DNA of 47,259 bases from NCBI GenBank assembly GCA_903844155.1, contig CAIMSU010000108.1, positions 1-47,259 of the forward strand, written 5' to 3'. The stretch is from an uncultured Pseudomonadota bacterium. GTDB taxonomy: Bacteria > Myxococcota_A > UBA796 > SXON01. The position numbers and the translations under genes are program-made. Below are positions 1 to 8,580 of the stretch, in pieces; the stretch's first letter is position 1, and every line of letters starts with the position of its first letter. The notes under the pieces are model-generated. The model did not search any database. It saw only the letters and a list, made by a program, of their open reading frames with translations, and was not told where the DNA came from.

Positions 1-1
1 C

Positions 2-103
2 AAGGCAGGCCGCTGGGAGGACTTCATGACCGCGATGCTTGACGGACGACACTGGTTGCAGGCGGGTGGCTTGGGCCTGGAGGCAGGCCGTGAAGCCGCA
101 TGA
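2..103 (+). CDS. C-terminal end of an unidentified protein (cut by window edge)
   Basis: An open frame enters from the left edge and runs 33 codons to a TGA at 101-103. The visible part (KAGRWEDF...AGREAA) is too short to assign to a family. It is convergent with the kinase gene that ends at 208, leaving about 100 bases between them. The only other sign for a gene is that no in-frame stop interrupts it. It could also be chance, because short open frames are common at this GC content. Confidence 0.35.
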   Translation, partial: KAGRWEDFMTAMLDGRHWLQAGGLGLEAGREAA

Positions 104-207
104 GTCGAGACTTGGAACACGCTTTTCGCGAACGCACCCCCGACGATGTACGGGCTCCACGCTTCAGTCTGGGCAGGGGGCAACGCGAATGGGAACATGG
201 TATTTCC

Positions 208-1035
208 TCAAGTAAGGATTGGGAACATCTGCTCGACCTCGTCCGGGCACAACGCCCCGCGACGCCAATCATCATACCCCAGCACGATCCGTCGTGACAG
301 CGCCTCCCTGGCGGCCTCGCCCCACGCATCCGAAAGTCCCGCCGACACCCTCAACAACCCCAGCACTTCCCAGATGACATCTGGCCTCCCCGTCGCCACT
401 GCTGCGGTGGCGCACGCCTCTGCCTCCCCGGCGTTCGGCGAGCAGGCAATCCGGACCGCCCTGGCCCAAACGGCGGGGACGACAGCTCCGGCGTCCGTGA
501 AGGCGCGGTCCGCCATCCCGGCAAGCTCCGCGCCCCGCGCCGCCTCGCCGCGCCACCACGCGATGACCGCCTCGGTGACCCAGACCAGAGAAGCGATGTC
601 CGGCGCCCCGATCTCCCCCACCGCAGTCACGAGCTCCTCGTCGACGCCCCCAGCGGTGCGCGTCCGGTTCGCCACCGCCCGTGGCAGCCACTCCGCGTAC
701 GCCTCCATCCTTGGCAATCGGCGCGCGGTCGCGATTTCGCGCAGCTCACCCGCCACCCTCGTCGCCCGCTCGATCTCCCGAACCTCCAGCAAACAGCTCA
801 TCGCCCTCACCATCAACCGCATCTTCCCCGCCAGCATCTGCGGCAACAGCGCGCCGGCTTCTGCCTCCTCCGCAGCCTCCCGGATCTGCCCGGTCTGGTA
901 GAGCCACCCGGAGACCCAGTGCGCCCTGGCCGCCAGCGCTTCGGCGGAGGCATCCGCCCACGCCCACTCCTCCGCGGCCCGCACCACGCGCGCGTAGTCG
1001 TCACCTCCTCGCCCGCGGGCAGCCTGAACGCGCAC
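208..1035 (-). CDS. Helical-repeat C-terminal segment of the kinase, downstream of an in-frame amber codon
   Basis: This is the continuation, in the same reading frame, of the kinase gene at 1135-3258. A single TAG at 1135-1137 separates them and no other stop occurs down to the TGA at 208. The first possible start after the TAG is the GTG at 1035, giving 275 residues, although the frame is open from the TAG itself. The sequence is Ala/Glu/Leu/Arg-rich and helical, of the TPR-like kind, and reads as the natural extension of the helices before the TAG. I see no Shine-Dalgarno signal that clearly supports independent translation from 1035. Possible readings are a nonsense mutation, a sequencing or assembly error, readthrough, or a separately translated fragment. 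Confidence 0.6.
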   Translation of the reverse strand: MRVQAARGRGGDDYARVVRAAEEWAWADASAEALAARAHWVSGWLYQTGQIREAAEEAEAGALLPQMLAGKMRLMVRAMSCLLEVREIERATRVAGELREIATARRLPRMEAYAEWLPRAVANRTRTAGGVDEELVTAVGEIGAPDIASLVWVTEAVIAWWRGEAARGAELAGMADRAFTDAGAVVPAVWARAVRIACSPNAGEAEACATAAVATGRPDVIWEVLGLLRVSAGLSDAWGEAAREALSRRIVLGYDDWRRGALCPDEVEQMFPILT

Positions 1036-1134
1036 CTCCCAGCGCAGGCGCTCGACCTCGGCGGCTGCCGCGGGCTCCGTCGTCCGTTCCCAACCAGCGC
1101 CGGTAGCGGCGCCGGAGATGCCGGCCAGGGCCGC

Positions 1135-1137
1135 CTA
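1135..1137 (-). other. In-frame amber codon interrupting the kinase ORF
   Basis: The TAG lies between ...ALVDVV and AALAGISG in an otherwise open frame running from 3258 to 208. One C-to-T transition from CAG (Gln) would create it, and Gln fits the helical context. The sequence alone cannot tell a real mutation from a read error or programmed readthrough. Confidence 0.8.
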
Positions 1138-3258
1138 CACGACGTCCACCAGCGCTGGATCGGCATCGGAGCGCTGCAAGAGGTCTGCGGCGGAGGCGAG
1201 GGCAGGGCGGGTGCCGTCCTGGATGGCCAGGGTGGCGAGGCGCGTCCACAGCGCAGTCGCGGAAACGCCGGTTGACAGCGCCAAACGCGCTGCTTCGGTG
1301 AGGGCCGCGAGGGCCTCGGCCAGCCGCCCGTCCTCCGCGAGCCGGCTGCCCAACGCGACGGCGTCGACAACCGCGGAGGGCCCGTCCCCAAGCGCGACGA
1401 GATGGTACATTCGACCTGCGGTTCCGGGTGCCAGCGTGCGGGCGAGGGCGCCGTGGGCGGCGAGGCGGACGTCGTTCTGCCAGCTCATCAGCGCGTCGGC
1501 GGGGCGGATCGGCTCGATGATGACGGCGTCGGGCGGACCGCTACGGGCGACGGCGCCGAGGCCCTCGAGCTGGCGGACGGCGAGATCGACCCGCCACCCG
1601 GGCTCGTTGCGCGCCGCGGCGAGGCGCTGGACGGTGCACCCTGGGCTGGCGAGGTGCACCCAGGCGAGCAGATCGTCGAGGTCCTGAGGGAGCGGCGCTT
1701 CGACGACGTCGGCGACAGGCGGTCCGGCAAAGCCAGCGGCGATGCGGTCGAGGTTCGCGCGGGTGACGCGAACCTTCAGCCCATCCGCGCCCGACCGGAC
1801 CGTGGCGAGATCGGCGTCCAGCCAGCGTTGCAGCTCGCTGACCACGCGGGCAGCCAAACCCCCTGTGCGGCGGAGCAGCAACGCCGCGCCATCGCTCGGG
1901 AGGTGGAGAAGCCGCTCCGGACCGGCGAAGATCGCGACCAGCTCGGCCTCGGTGAACGGGCGCAGCGTGGCGACGATGTGGAGTCGGGGCTCCGCGCCCG
2001 ACGCTGGCGGCATCGACCTCGCCGGTCCTGGGCCGCCCGCGACCGTCGAGGCGATCACGCCCTCCCGCGCGCCAAGCAGCGCCCGACTGAACGGGTCGAC
2101 ACCGTCCCAGTCGTCGACGAACACGATGTCACCTGCGTCCTGGGCCGCTCGCAGCCGCGCCTCCATCGTCGCCAACGGGTTCGGATCGTCGCCCGACGGC
2201 TCGCCGAGCAGACCCCGCAGGCTCCCCAACGGGTCCGCTGCCGGCCCGATCCATCGCACCGTCGCCCCGCCATCGGCCAGCGCCCGGGCGGCCTCTCGCA
2301 GCGTCCTCGTCCGCCCGCTGCCTCGCGGGCCCGCCACCGTCGCCGACCGTCGCCCCCTCGCCGCCTCGACCAGCGCCACCACCGCAGCGCGGTCGCCGAT
2401 CCACGGCAGCGGCTCCCGGCCTTCACCGCCGCCAAGCATCGCAAGCGCCGCGCGCGCCGACTTCGGACGTGACTCCGGCCGCCGCGCGACGAGGGCGTCG
2501 AGCAGCGTCACCACCTCTGGCGTCAGTCCCGGCAGCAGGCTCTCGATGGTCGGCGGATCACTCCGAAGCCGCGCTTCGAACAACGAGCCGATGTGCTCCG
2601 AATGGAACGGGACGTGCCCGGTGAGCGCCTCGCGGACCATGGCGCCGAGCGCGTAGAGGTCCGACCGCCTGTCCGCCCGATCGCCCTTGATCTGCTCGGG
2701 CGGCATGTAGAGCGGGGTGCCCATGACGGCGCCGGCGTGCGTGATCGTCGGTCCAGCGAGCGTGCCGCGGACCAGGCCAAAGTCGAGGAGGATCGGGCGG
2801 CCCAGCGTGTCGACGAACACGTTGCCGGGCTTGATGTCGCGGTGCAGCAGACCGAGGTCGTGGACCCGGGCGAGGGTGTCCAGGAGCGTGGCGACGAGGG
2901 GACGGATGGCGTCCCAGGTGCGGCGTCCGGCGGGGAACGGCTCGCCGTCGATGCGCTCCATGACGATCCACGTGTCGCGCTCGTCCCCGCCGCTCTCCAG
3001 CATGCGGACGACGCCGGGGATGTTCAGGAGCTGCAAGGCCGCGATCTCGCGCGCGACCCGCGCGATCGAACCCGGGTCGCCCGTCGGGAGGATCTTCACC
3101 GCGACCCGGAGCCCGGTGACCGAGTCCGTGCCGCCGTACACCACGCCCTGAGTGCTGCTTCCAAGCCGATCATCGAGCTCATGGCGGGCTGGCAGGGAGG
3201 GCGGACGCTGGGCCGACGGGTCCGGGGGCAGGGAGATCGTGGACGAGGCGGGGCGCAT
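1135..3258 (-). CDS. Ser/Thr protein kinase fused to an ATPase-like region and helical repeats
   Basis: Hanks-type kinase that would phosphorylate Ser/Thr on unknown partners. The N-terminal 300 residues carry all key motifs: the ATP lysine in AVKIL, the catalytic loop HRDIKPGN, DFG, and GTPLYMPPEQ of the activation segment. It should therefore be active. The region after it has a P-loop-like GPRGSGRT, with Arg in place of the usual Lys, and a Walker B-like VFVDD, followed by helical repeats, as in kinase-AAA-TPR signalling proteins common in Myxococcota. I prefer the ATG at 3258 (707 residues): a TACCGT -10-like element lies 9 bases upstream and residues encoded further upstream look non-coding. 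No membrane segment is seen. The frame continues beyond its TAG stop, so the intended protein was probably about 1016 residues. It is divergent from the acetyltransferase gene. Confidence 0.85.
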   Translation of the reverse strand: MRPASSTISLPPDPSAQRPPSLPARHELDDRLGSSTQGVVYGGTDSVTGLRVAVKILPTGDPGSIARVAREIAALQLLNIPGVVRMLESGGDERDTWIVMERIDGEPFPAGRRTWDAIRPLVATLLDTLARVHDLGLLHRDIKPGNVFVDTLGRPILLDFGLVRGTLAGPTITHAGAVMGTPLYMPPEQIKGDRADRRSDLYALGAMVREALTGHVPFHSEHIGSLFEARLRSDPPTIESLLPGLTPEVVTLLDALVARRPESRPKSARAALAMLGGGEGREPLPWIGDRAAVVALVEAARGRRSATVAGPRGSGRTRTLREAARALADGGATVRWIGPAADPLGSLRGLLGEPSGDDPNPLATMEARLRAAQDAGDIVFVDDWDGVDPFSRALLGAREGVIASTVAGGPGPARSMPPASGAEPRLHIVATLRPFTEAELVAIFAGPERLLHLPSDGAALLLRRTGGLAARVVSELQRWLDADLATVRSGADGLKVRVTRANLDRIAAGFAGPPVADVVEAPLPQDLDDLLAWVHLASPGCTVQRLAAARNEPGWRVDLAVRQLEGLGAVARSGPPDAVIIEPIRPADALMSWQNDVRLAAHGALARTLAPGTAGRMYHLVALGDGPSAVVDAVALGSRLAEDGRLAEALAALTEAARLALSTGVSATALWTRLATLAIQDGTRPALASAADLLQRSDADPALVDVV

Positions 3259-3299
3259 GCCGCCTGAACGGTAGCACGCGGGCGGATTAGCGGTCGGGC
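3259..3299. promoter_or_regulatory. Divergent promoter region between kinase and N-acetyltransferase
   Basis: Only 41 bases separate the two ATG codons, so both promoters must overlap here and in the flanking coding starts. On the plus strand GATTAG (3285-3290) sits 9 bases before the acetyltransferase ATG. On the minus strand TACCGT sits 9 bases before the kinase ATG. There is no clear -35 element for either, so the exact promoters are inferred. Confidence 0.4.
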
Positions 3300-4151
3300 A
3301 TGGACCTCGACGCCTACTTCCGCCGCATCCACCACCCGCAGACGCCGGGCACCCGCCCGCCGCCCACGCTTGCAACGCTGCAGATGATGGTCAACGGGCA
3401 TGTGCACACCATCCCGTTTGAGAACCTCGACGTTCTGCTCGGCCGCGGCGTCTCGCTGGACCCCGACGCCGTCGACCAGAAGCTGATCCACGACCGGCGC
3501 GGCGGGTACTGTTTTGAGCAGAACACGCTGATGCTGCGGGTCCTGCTGGCCCTCGGCTTTGATGCACGGCCGATCAGCGCCCGGGTGCGCATCGGCCGGC
3601 CTGCGGACTACACGCCCGCCCGCACCCATGTGTTCATCCGGGTGGAGATCCGGGGCCAGACCTGGTTCGCGGATGTGGGCGTCGGTGGGCTTTCACCCAC
3701 GTCGATCCTGCGGTTCAATCTCGACGAGGAGCAGTTGACGCCCCACGAGACGCGCCGGGTCATCCGCGCGCCGGACGCGAACGGGCTCCCCCGCTACATG
3801 CATCAGGCGCTGCTGGGCCCGGTCGGCGGGCAGACCTGGGACGACGTCTGCGAGTTCACCCTCGAGGAGATGCCGGCGATCGACCGGGAGGTTGGCAACT
3901 GGTACACCTCCGCGCACCCCCAGTCGCACTTCCGCAACCGGTTGATCGTGGCGCGGGCGGGTCCGGACGGCAGCCGGCTGACGCTGCTGAACAACGAGCT
4001 CACAATCCGGGACGGCACCGGCGTCGGTGCGACCACGCCGATCCGGTCGCCCGAGGCGTTGTTGGAGGTGCTCGCCCGCGAATTTGGCATCGCGTTCCCG
4101 CCGGGGACGACGTTTCCGCTGGCGCCGAGCGGGGCGATCGTCGGGGCATAG
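3300..4151 (+). CDS. nat: Arylamine N-acetyltransferase
   Basis: Cytoplasmic enzyme that moves an acetyl group from acetyl-CoA to arylamine or hydrazine substrates through a Cys-His-Asp triad. The triad is complete: Cys71 in [10 protein letters not shown], His110 in THVF and Asp125 in FADVGVGG. The 283-residue length matches the family (about 275-290). The N-terminal IPFENLD motif is also typical. The ATG at 3300 gives the usual N-terminus. It stands alone between the divergent kinase gene and glyQ, which starts 40 bases after its stop, so its physiological substrate cannot be inferred from context. Confidence 0.93.
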   Translation: MDLDAYFRRIHHPQTPGTRPPPTLATLQMMVNGHVHTIPFENLDVLLGRGVSLDPDAVDQKLIHDRRGGYCFEQNTLMLRVLLALGFDARPISARVRIGRPADYTPARTHVFIRVEIRGQTWFADVGVGGLSPTSILRFNLDEEQLTPHETRRVIRAPDANGLPRYMHQALLGPVGGQTWDDVCEFTLEEMPAIDREVGNWYTSAHPQSHFRNRLIVARAGPDGSRLTLLNNELTIRDGTGVGATTPIRSPEALLEVLAREFGIAFPPGTTFPLAPSGAIVGA

Positions 4152-4154
4152 GGC

Positions 4155-4182
4155 TTGCCTGCCTTGGGCGCGCCGCGATACC
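4155..4182 (+). promoter_or_regulatory. Predicted sigma-70-type promoter of glyQ
   Basis: TTGCCT at 4155-4160 and GATACC at 4177-4182 are 16 bases apart, and the -10-like element is 9 bases from the glyQ ATG. This would give a very short or absent leader. There is no room for a T-box between the genes. Confidence 0.45.
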
Positions 4183-4191
4183 CGCCGCCCC

Positions 4192-5160
4192 ATGGAACCT
4201 ACCCCCCGCGAGTCCTTTCAGTCGCTCCTCCTCGCGCTTCAGCGCTACTGGGGCGGTTTGGGCTGTGTGATCCTTCAGCCGTACGACATGCCGATGGGCG
4301 CGGGCACGTTCCACCCCGCGACGTTCTTGCGGGCGCTGTCGCCCAAACCCTGGCGCGCGGCGTACATCCAACCCTCCCGTCGCCCGACCGACGGTCGATA
4401 CGGCGAAAACCCGAATCGCCTCGGTCACTACTACCAGTTCCAGATGATCTGGAAGCCGAGTCCGCCGAACATTCAACAGCTCTACCTTGGCTCCCTCGAA
4501 GCCATCGGCCTGGACCTGCGCGCACACGACGTGCGTTTTGTCGAGGACGACTGGGAGTCGCCGACGCTTGGGGCCTCCGGCCTTGGATGGGAGGTGTGGT
4601 TCGACGGCATGGAGGTCACCCAGTTCACCTATTTTCAGCAGTGTGGCGGCGTGGAATTGGCGTCCACACCGGTGGAATTGACGTACGGGCTGGAGCGGCT
4701 GGCGATGTACCTCCAGGGCGTCGACAACGTCTATGACTTGTGTTGGGTCCCCGAGGGCATCAACCCGGACGGCACCGTGCGCCCGCGGGTGAGCTACGGC
4801 GACGTCTTTGAGTGGAACGAGCTTGAACAAGCCCAGGACAACTTCGAGAACGCTGATGTGGCCGAGATGCTGCGCGGGTTTGACGTGTGGGAGGCGCAGG
4901 CGCGGGACCTCGTCGGACGTAGACTCCCATTGCCGGCGTATGACTGCGTGATGATGTGTTCTCACACCTTCAATATGCTGCAGGCGCGCGGGGCGATCAG
5001 CGTGGCGGAGCGTGCCCAATACATCAAGCGCGTGCGTGATCTCGCGCTGGACGTCGCGAAGGAGTACATCCGCAAGGACGCGATGACGAGGCAGGAACGG
5101 AGGATCGAGGCTGGAAGAGAGCAACCGCCGGCCGTTGCAGTCGCTGGGGGTGCCACGTGA
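4192..5160 (+). CDS. glyQ: Glycyl-tRNA synthetase alpha subunit
   Basis: Catalytic alpha subunit of the bacterial alpha2-beta2 glycyl-tRNA synthetase, which activates glycine and charges tRNA-Gly. The sequence contains the family hallmarks, among them [19 protein letters not shown] near the N-terminus, [23 protein letters not shown] class II motif region, [12 protein letters not shown] and [14 protein letters not shown]. At 322 residues it is slightly longer than the usual 290-300, through a C-terminal tail. The start is the ATG at 4192 because everything upstream in frame overlaps the preceding gene and lacks conservation. The stop overlaps the glyS start (GTGA), so the two subunits are translationally coupled. 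Confidence 0.97.
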   Translation: MEPTPRESFQSLLLALQRYWGGLGCVILQPYDMPMGAGTFHPATFLRALSPKPWRAAYIQPSRRPTDGRYGENPNRLGHYYQFQMIWKPSPPNIQQLYLGSLEAIGLDLRAHDVRFVEDDWESPTLGASGLGWEVWFDGMEVTQFTYFQQCGGVELASTPVELTYGLERLAMYLQGVDNVYDLCWVPEGINPDGTVRPRVSYGDVFEWNELEQAQDNFENADVAEMLRGFDVWEAQARDLVGRRLPLPAYDCVMMCSHTFNMLQARGAISVAERAQYIKRVRDLALDVAKEYIRKDAMTRQERRIEAGREQPPAVAVAGGAT

Positions 5161-7172
5161 GCGTCGAACTTTTCATCGAGGTGCGCTGCGAGGAGATCCC
5201 AGCGCGGTTCGTCGCGCCGGCCCTGGAGGGGTTCGCCGCAGGGCTTCGGAAGCTTCTGGGGGGCTTGCTCGTCGAGGCCGACGGGCCGGTGCAGGTCTAC
5301 GCGACACCGCGTCGTTTGGCGATCGCTGCTCACGTGCTCGCAGCACGTCCGTCCGTCCAAAAGATCGTAACGGGCATGCCGATCGCCCAGGCGCGGGTGG
5401 GCGATGCCTGGGGTCCGGGGGCGCTCGCGTTTGCGCGCAAGCGGCTTGGGCCCGACGCTGGTCCGGAGGCGCTTTTTGAGCACAATGGCTTTGCCGCGGT
5501 GCGGGCGACGGAGGGCGGTGGGTCGACGGAAAAGCTCATCGCCGAGGGCCTCGAAGCCCTGGTCCTCGGCATCCCGTTCAAGAAGTCGATGCACTGGGGC
5601 GATCGCCCGGAGCGATTTGCCCGCCCGCTCCACGCAGTCCTGTGCCTGCTCGACGGCAAGCGCGTGGTGACGACGGTCGCGGGGCTGACGACGACCGATC
5701 TCACGGTCGGCCACTGGCTGCTCTCTCCTGAGACGTTCCCTGTCGAGACGAGCGCCCGCTGGCTCGCGGATCTGCGCCAGCGCGGTGTCTACACTGATCG
5801 GGCGGAGCGACACACCCGCGTTGCAGCCATGCTCGCAGAGGCAGCGCGAGCCGACGGCCTGACGCTCGTTCCGGACGCGCAGCTCCTGGAGGAGGTCGTG
5901 AACCTGGTCGAGAGCCCCGGGGTGGTCGTCGGACGGTTTCCTCAGGAGCTGCTGCAGCTCCCGCCGCGCCTGCTCATCGAATCGATGAAGGTGAACCAGC
6001 GCTATTTCCCGCTCTTCTCCGTCGCCGGGGAGCTGTCAAATCGCTTTGTGGTCGTGACCAACAACCCCAAGGGCGATCCAGCCCTGATCGCGGACGGCAA
6101 CGCGCGTGTGCTCTCGGCCCGGTTCCATGACGCAAAGTTTTTCTACGCCGAGGACAAAAAGCGTCCGCTGCGGGAGCACGCCAACAAACTTGGTGGCACG
6201 GTCTGGATCCGGGGGCTTGGCAACCTGGCCGAACGGCAGGCGGAGATCACAGCAGCGGCCGTGCGACTTGGCGCGCTGACGGACGCCGATCTCACGAGCC
6301 TGCGCCTCCTCGGCGGCGTGCTGAAGGCGGATCTCGCCACGCTCATGGTCGGCGAATTTCCCGAGCTTCAGGGCCATGTCGGCCGCCTACTCGCCGAATC
6401 GGAGGGCTACGCCCACGCCATCGCCATCGAGGAGGCCTGGTTGCCCCGTCACTCCGGCGACGGCCTCCCGACATCGCCCGAGGGCCTTGCATTCGCCCTC
6501 GCCGAGCGGATGACGCTGCTGTCCCGCTGCTTCATCGCGGAGATGGAGCCGAAGGGCTCCGCCGATCCGCAGGGATTGCGTCGGGCCGCGGTTGGCCTCA
6601 TCGCCCTGGTCCTCGCCCTACCGACCTCCGGGGACGCCGCGTCGCCCGGTTCGCTCGGCGCTTTGTTCGCTTTGGCGGGCGTGCCGCTCACGGCGGCGCT
6701 CACTGAGTTCCTCGTTGCCCGGCTGCGCGCCACGCTGCTCGCTGAGGGCCACCCCGTCGATCTCGTTGACGCCGTGCTCGCCGCGGGCGGGTCCGATGTC
6801 CCGTCCATCGCCGCGCGCGTCCGCGGGCTCGCCGCGCTCCCAAAGGAGGAGCTGGCCGCCGTTCGCACGACGTTCCGGCGCGTGGCCGGGCTCGGGAAGG
6901 ATCACACGAGCGCCGTCTACGCCCTCGACCTGCTCCAGGGCGAGGCCGAATATCAGCTCCACGTGGCCGTCAAGGCCCTGCCCGCGGTCGCCGATCCCGC
7001 CTCGCTCCTGGCCGCGCTACGCTCGCTTCGCCCCGTTGTCGACCGCTTTTTCGACGAGGTCCTGGTGATGTGTGATGACCTGCCGCTGCGTGGGAATCGG
7101 CTTGGGCTGTTGCGGACGATCCTCGACCGCTTTGGCGGGTTTGCAGACTTTTCGCGGTTGGGCGGGGAGTGA
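5157..7172 (+). CDS. glyS: Glycyl-tRNA synthetase beta subunit
   Basis: Beta subunit of the tetrameric glycyl-tRNA synthetase, needed for tRNA-Gly recognition and assembly with GlyQ. It opens with the family's typical [15 protein letters not shown] segment and contains [13 protein letters not shown] and [15 protein letters not shown], both diagnostic of GlyS, then an HD-like central region and a C-terminal anticodon-binding-like domain ending near [15 protein letters not shown]. Its 671 residues are close to the usual 690. The start is GTG at 5157, overlapping the glyQ stop by four bases. Confidence 0.97.
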   Translation: MSVELFIEVRCEEIPARFVAPALEGFAAGLRKLLGGLLVEADGPVQVYATPRRLAIAAHVLAARPSVQKIVTGMPIAQARVGDAWGPGALAFARKRLGPDAGPEALFEHNGFAAVRATEGGGSTEKLIAEGLEALVLGIPFKKSMHWGDRPERFARPLHAVLCLLDGKRVVTTVAGLTTTDLTVGHWLLSPETFPVETSARWLADLRQRGVYTDRAERHTRVAAMLAEAARADGLTLVPDAQLLEEVVNLVESPGVVVGRFPQELLQLPPRLLIESMKVNQRYFPLFSVAGELSNRFVVVTNNPKGDPALIADGNARVLSARFHDAKFFYAEDKKRPLREHANKLGGTVWIRGLGNLAERQAEITAAAVRLGALTDADLTSLRLLGGVLKADLATLMVGEFPELQGHVGRLLAESEGYAHAIAIEEAWLPRHSGDGLPTSPEGLAFALAERMTLLSRCFIAEMEPKGSADPQGLRRAAVGLIALVLALPTSGDAASPGSLGALFALAGVPLTAALTEFLVARLRATLLAEGHPVDLVDAVLAAGGSDVPSIAARVRGLAALPKEELAAVRTTFRRVAGLGKDHTSAVYALDLLQGEAEYQLHVAVKALPAVADPASLLAALRSLRPVVDRFFDEVLVMCDDLPLRGNRLGLLRTILDRFGGFADFSRLGGE

Positions 7173-7187
7173 CCACCAGGATCGCCG

Positions 7188-8075
7188 ATGTACCCACAGA
7201 CCCTCGATAATTCTGAGGTCCTGAAGGGGATTTGCGTCTCGCCGCCGTACTTCGCCTTTGACCACGTGGTTCGGCATGGCTCCGCCGAAGTGTCGGGGGG
7301 TGTCAATGCCCAGACCGCCGCGACGAGGGAGCCTGCGCCCATCAGCGGCGCCGAGGCAGGGCGCCACCTTGCGATCCTGGGCACGGTAGCGGCCTCGTTG
7401 GCGAATCCGAAGCCGGGCCGCCACTACTACCTGGCGCGCCGGGCGCTCCTCGTGAGGCTGGATGACGGCCGCGTCACCAGGCCCGCGGGCCTCACGGCGC
7501 AGGCCGAGGCGCACTTCGAGGACCGGCGCGTGGCACGGGCGCAGGGGACGTTGTCGGCCGATGGCGAGGCTGTGTACAGCCTTGATGTGCGGTACGACGT
7601 CCTTCCGGAACCGACCTTTCTGCGGATTTTCGGCGCGCATCGCCGGTGGACGGGGGGTTCAGGCCGGTCCGGTCCGAGCGCTTACGCGACCGCACCGCCG
7701 CTCGACGTGCTGGAGCCCGATGCCACCGCGTGGGCTGCGGAATTATCCAGCGTGACCGCCGAACATTGCCCCGGCCACTTCGAGGATCACCCCGCGCTCC
7801 CCGTCGCCGTGGTCATGGGCGTACTGTCCGGCCTCGCGGCCGATTGTCTGGCGGGGCGACTGCAGAGACCGTCGCTCCAGGTTCAGGTCATGCGCGCTGA
7901 GGTCGTGGCCCACGCGCTCGCCTTCGCGGGGGAGCGGGTGCGTTTTGAGGCACGCTCGACGCCCCTCGAGGAAGGTGCCGGCGTCGAAAACACTGGTTTA
8001 TCGGGCTTTCGTTGCGTGGCCGCCGGGAGCAGGGGGCGCGTCGGCGAGATGGGCCTGGTGCTGCGGACCCTCTGA
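7188..8075 (+). CDS. Hotdog-fold-like protein of unknown function
   Basis: A 295-residue protein 15 bases after glyS, with a good ribosome-binding site (AGGAT) before its ATG. Its C-terminal half has CPGHFEDHPALP followed by a hydrophobic helix, which resembles the HFPxxPxxPG signature of FabZ/FabA-like acyl dehydratases and other hotdog enzymes. The N-terminal half (FAFDHVVRHG...HYYLARRALL) may be a second, degenerate hotdog domain, giving a double-hotdog architecture. A role in acyl-thioester chemistry is therefore possible, but the substrate is unknown. No signal peptide or membrane segment is seen. The close spacing suggests cotranscription with the synthetase genes, with no clear functional link. 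Confidence 0.6.
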   Translation: MYPQTLDNSEVLKGICVSPPYFAFDHVVRHGSAEVSGGVNAQTAATREPAPISGAEAGRHLAILGTVAASLANPKPGRHYYLARRALLVRLDDGRVTRPAGLTAQAEAHFEDRRVARAQGTLSADGEAVYSLDVRYDVLPEPTFLRIFGAHRRWTGGSGRSGPSAYATAPPLDVLEPDATAWAAELSSVTAEHCPGHFEDHPALPVAVVMGVLSGLAADCLAGRLQRPSLQVQVMRAEVVAHALAFAGERVRFEARSTPLEEGAGVENTGLSGFRCVAAGSRGRVGEMGLVLRTL

Positions 8076-8093
8076 CCTCGCGGAGCACGTCGT

Positions 8094-8570
8094 TCAGCCG
8101 CGGCGAGCGAGGATCGGGGTGTGCAAGGGAAGCGCCGCATGCCCGGCGGCAGTGAGATCGGAACTGCCGACGTCCACTAATTCCACCCAGCCCCGCGAAA
8201 ACCCGCAAGACGGCCGATAATCGAGGTCCGGGAGGTCGTGAACGGCCCCGCAGCCACAGGCCATCGACCGCGCCCCTCCCGCTCGCCAGTTGGTCAGCGC
8301 CCGAGCGAACGCCGCGGTGATGTTGGGTCCGCCATCCGGGCACCACACGCGAAACCCGCCCTGGCCGGAGCTGATGAACTGTTCGCTGTCAAACGGCACA
8401 ACCCGCGCCTGCAGGAATCCACCGCCGACCAGGTCCACCGGCCCGGGCCTCCAGGTGCCGGGGATGTCGCCCGCGCGCAGGAACCCGTCGGCCAGGAGGC
8501 GTGCCACGAGGGGGATCGGGTCGTCGCAGAGCAGGAGCAACCCAAGTTGATGGCGGGCGGGGGCGCTCAC
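8094..8570 (-). CDS. Small cysteine-containing protein, possible zinc-ribbon family
   Basis: I do not recognise a named family. From the GTG at 8570 the product has 158 residues and no signal peptide. A central block contains a Cys-Pro-Asp-Gly motif, then MACGCGAVHDL and a further RPSCGF. This spacing resembles proteins with degenerate zinc-ribbon pairs. The start was chosen because it lies 10 bases after the upstream stop and is preceded by GAGG, while longer in-frame versions overlap the upstream gene. It appears to be the last gene of an operon with the membrane protein and lipoprotein hydrolase. Confidence 0.6.
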   Translation of the reverse strand: MSAPARHQLGLLLLCDDPIPLVARLLADGFLRAGDIPGTWRPGPVDLVGGGFLQARVVPFDSEQFISSGQGGFRVWCPDGGPNITAAFARALTNWRAGGARSMACGCGAVHDLPDLDYRPSCGFSRGWVELVDVGSSDLTAAGHAALPLHTPILARRG

Positions 8571-8580
8571 GCTTCGGGCC

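Noticed and set aside
100-297. 65-codon plus-strand frame starting in the stop of the partial first gene (ATGA overlap)
   Set aside because: The overlap is suggestive, but the product has no recognisable motif and its last third is antisense to the kinase C-terminus.
146-901. 251-codon plus-strand open frame
   Set aside because: Antisense to the helical C-terminal kinase segment and Ser/Ala/Pro-rich; no motif.
1135-1137. Pyrrolysine insertion at the kinase TAG
   Set aside because: No pyl gene in the window and TAG is the normal stop of another gene here (40601-40603), so general reassignment is unlikely.
4152-4191. T-box riboswitch before glyQ
   Set aside because: Only 40 bases are available and they are filled by a promoter-like pair; a T-box needs about 150 bases or more.
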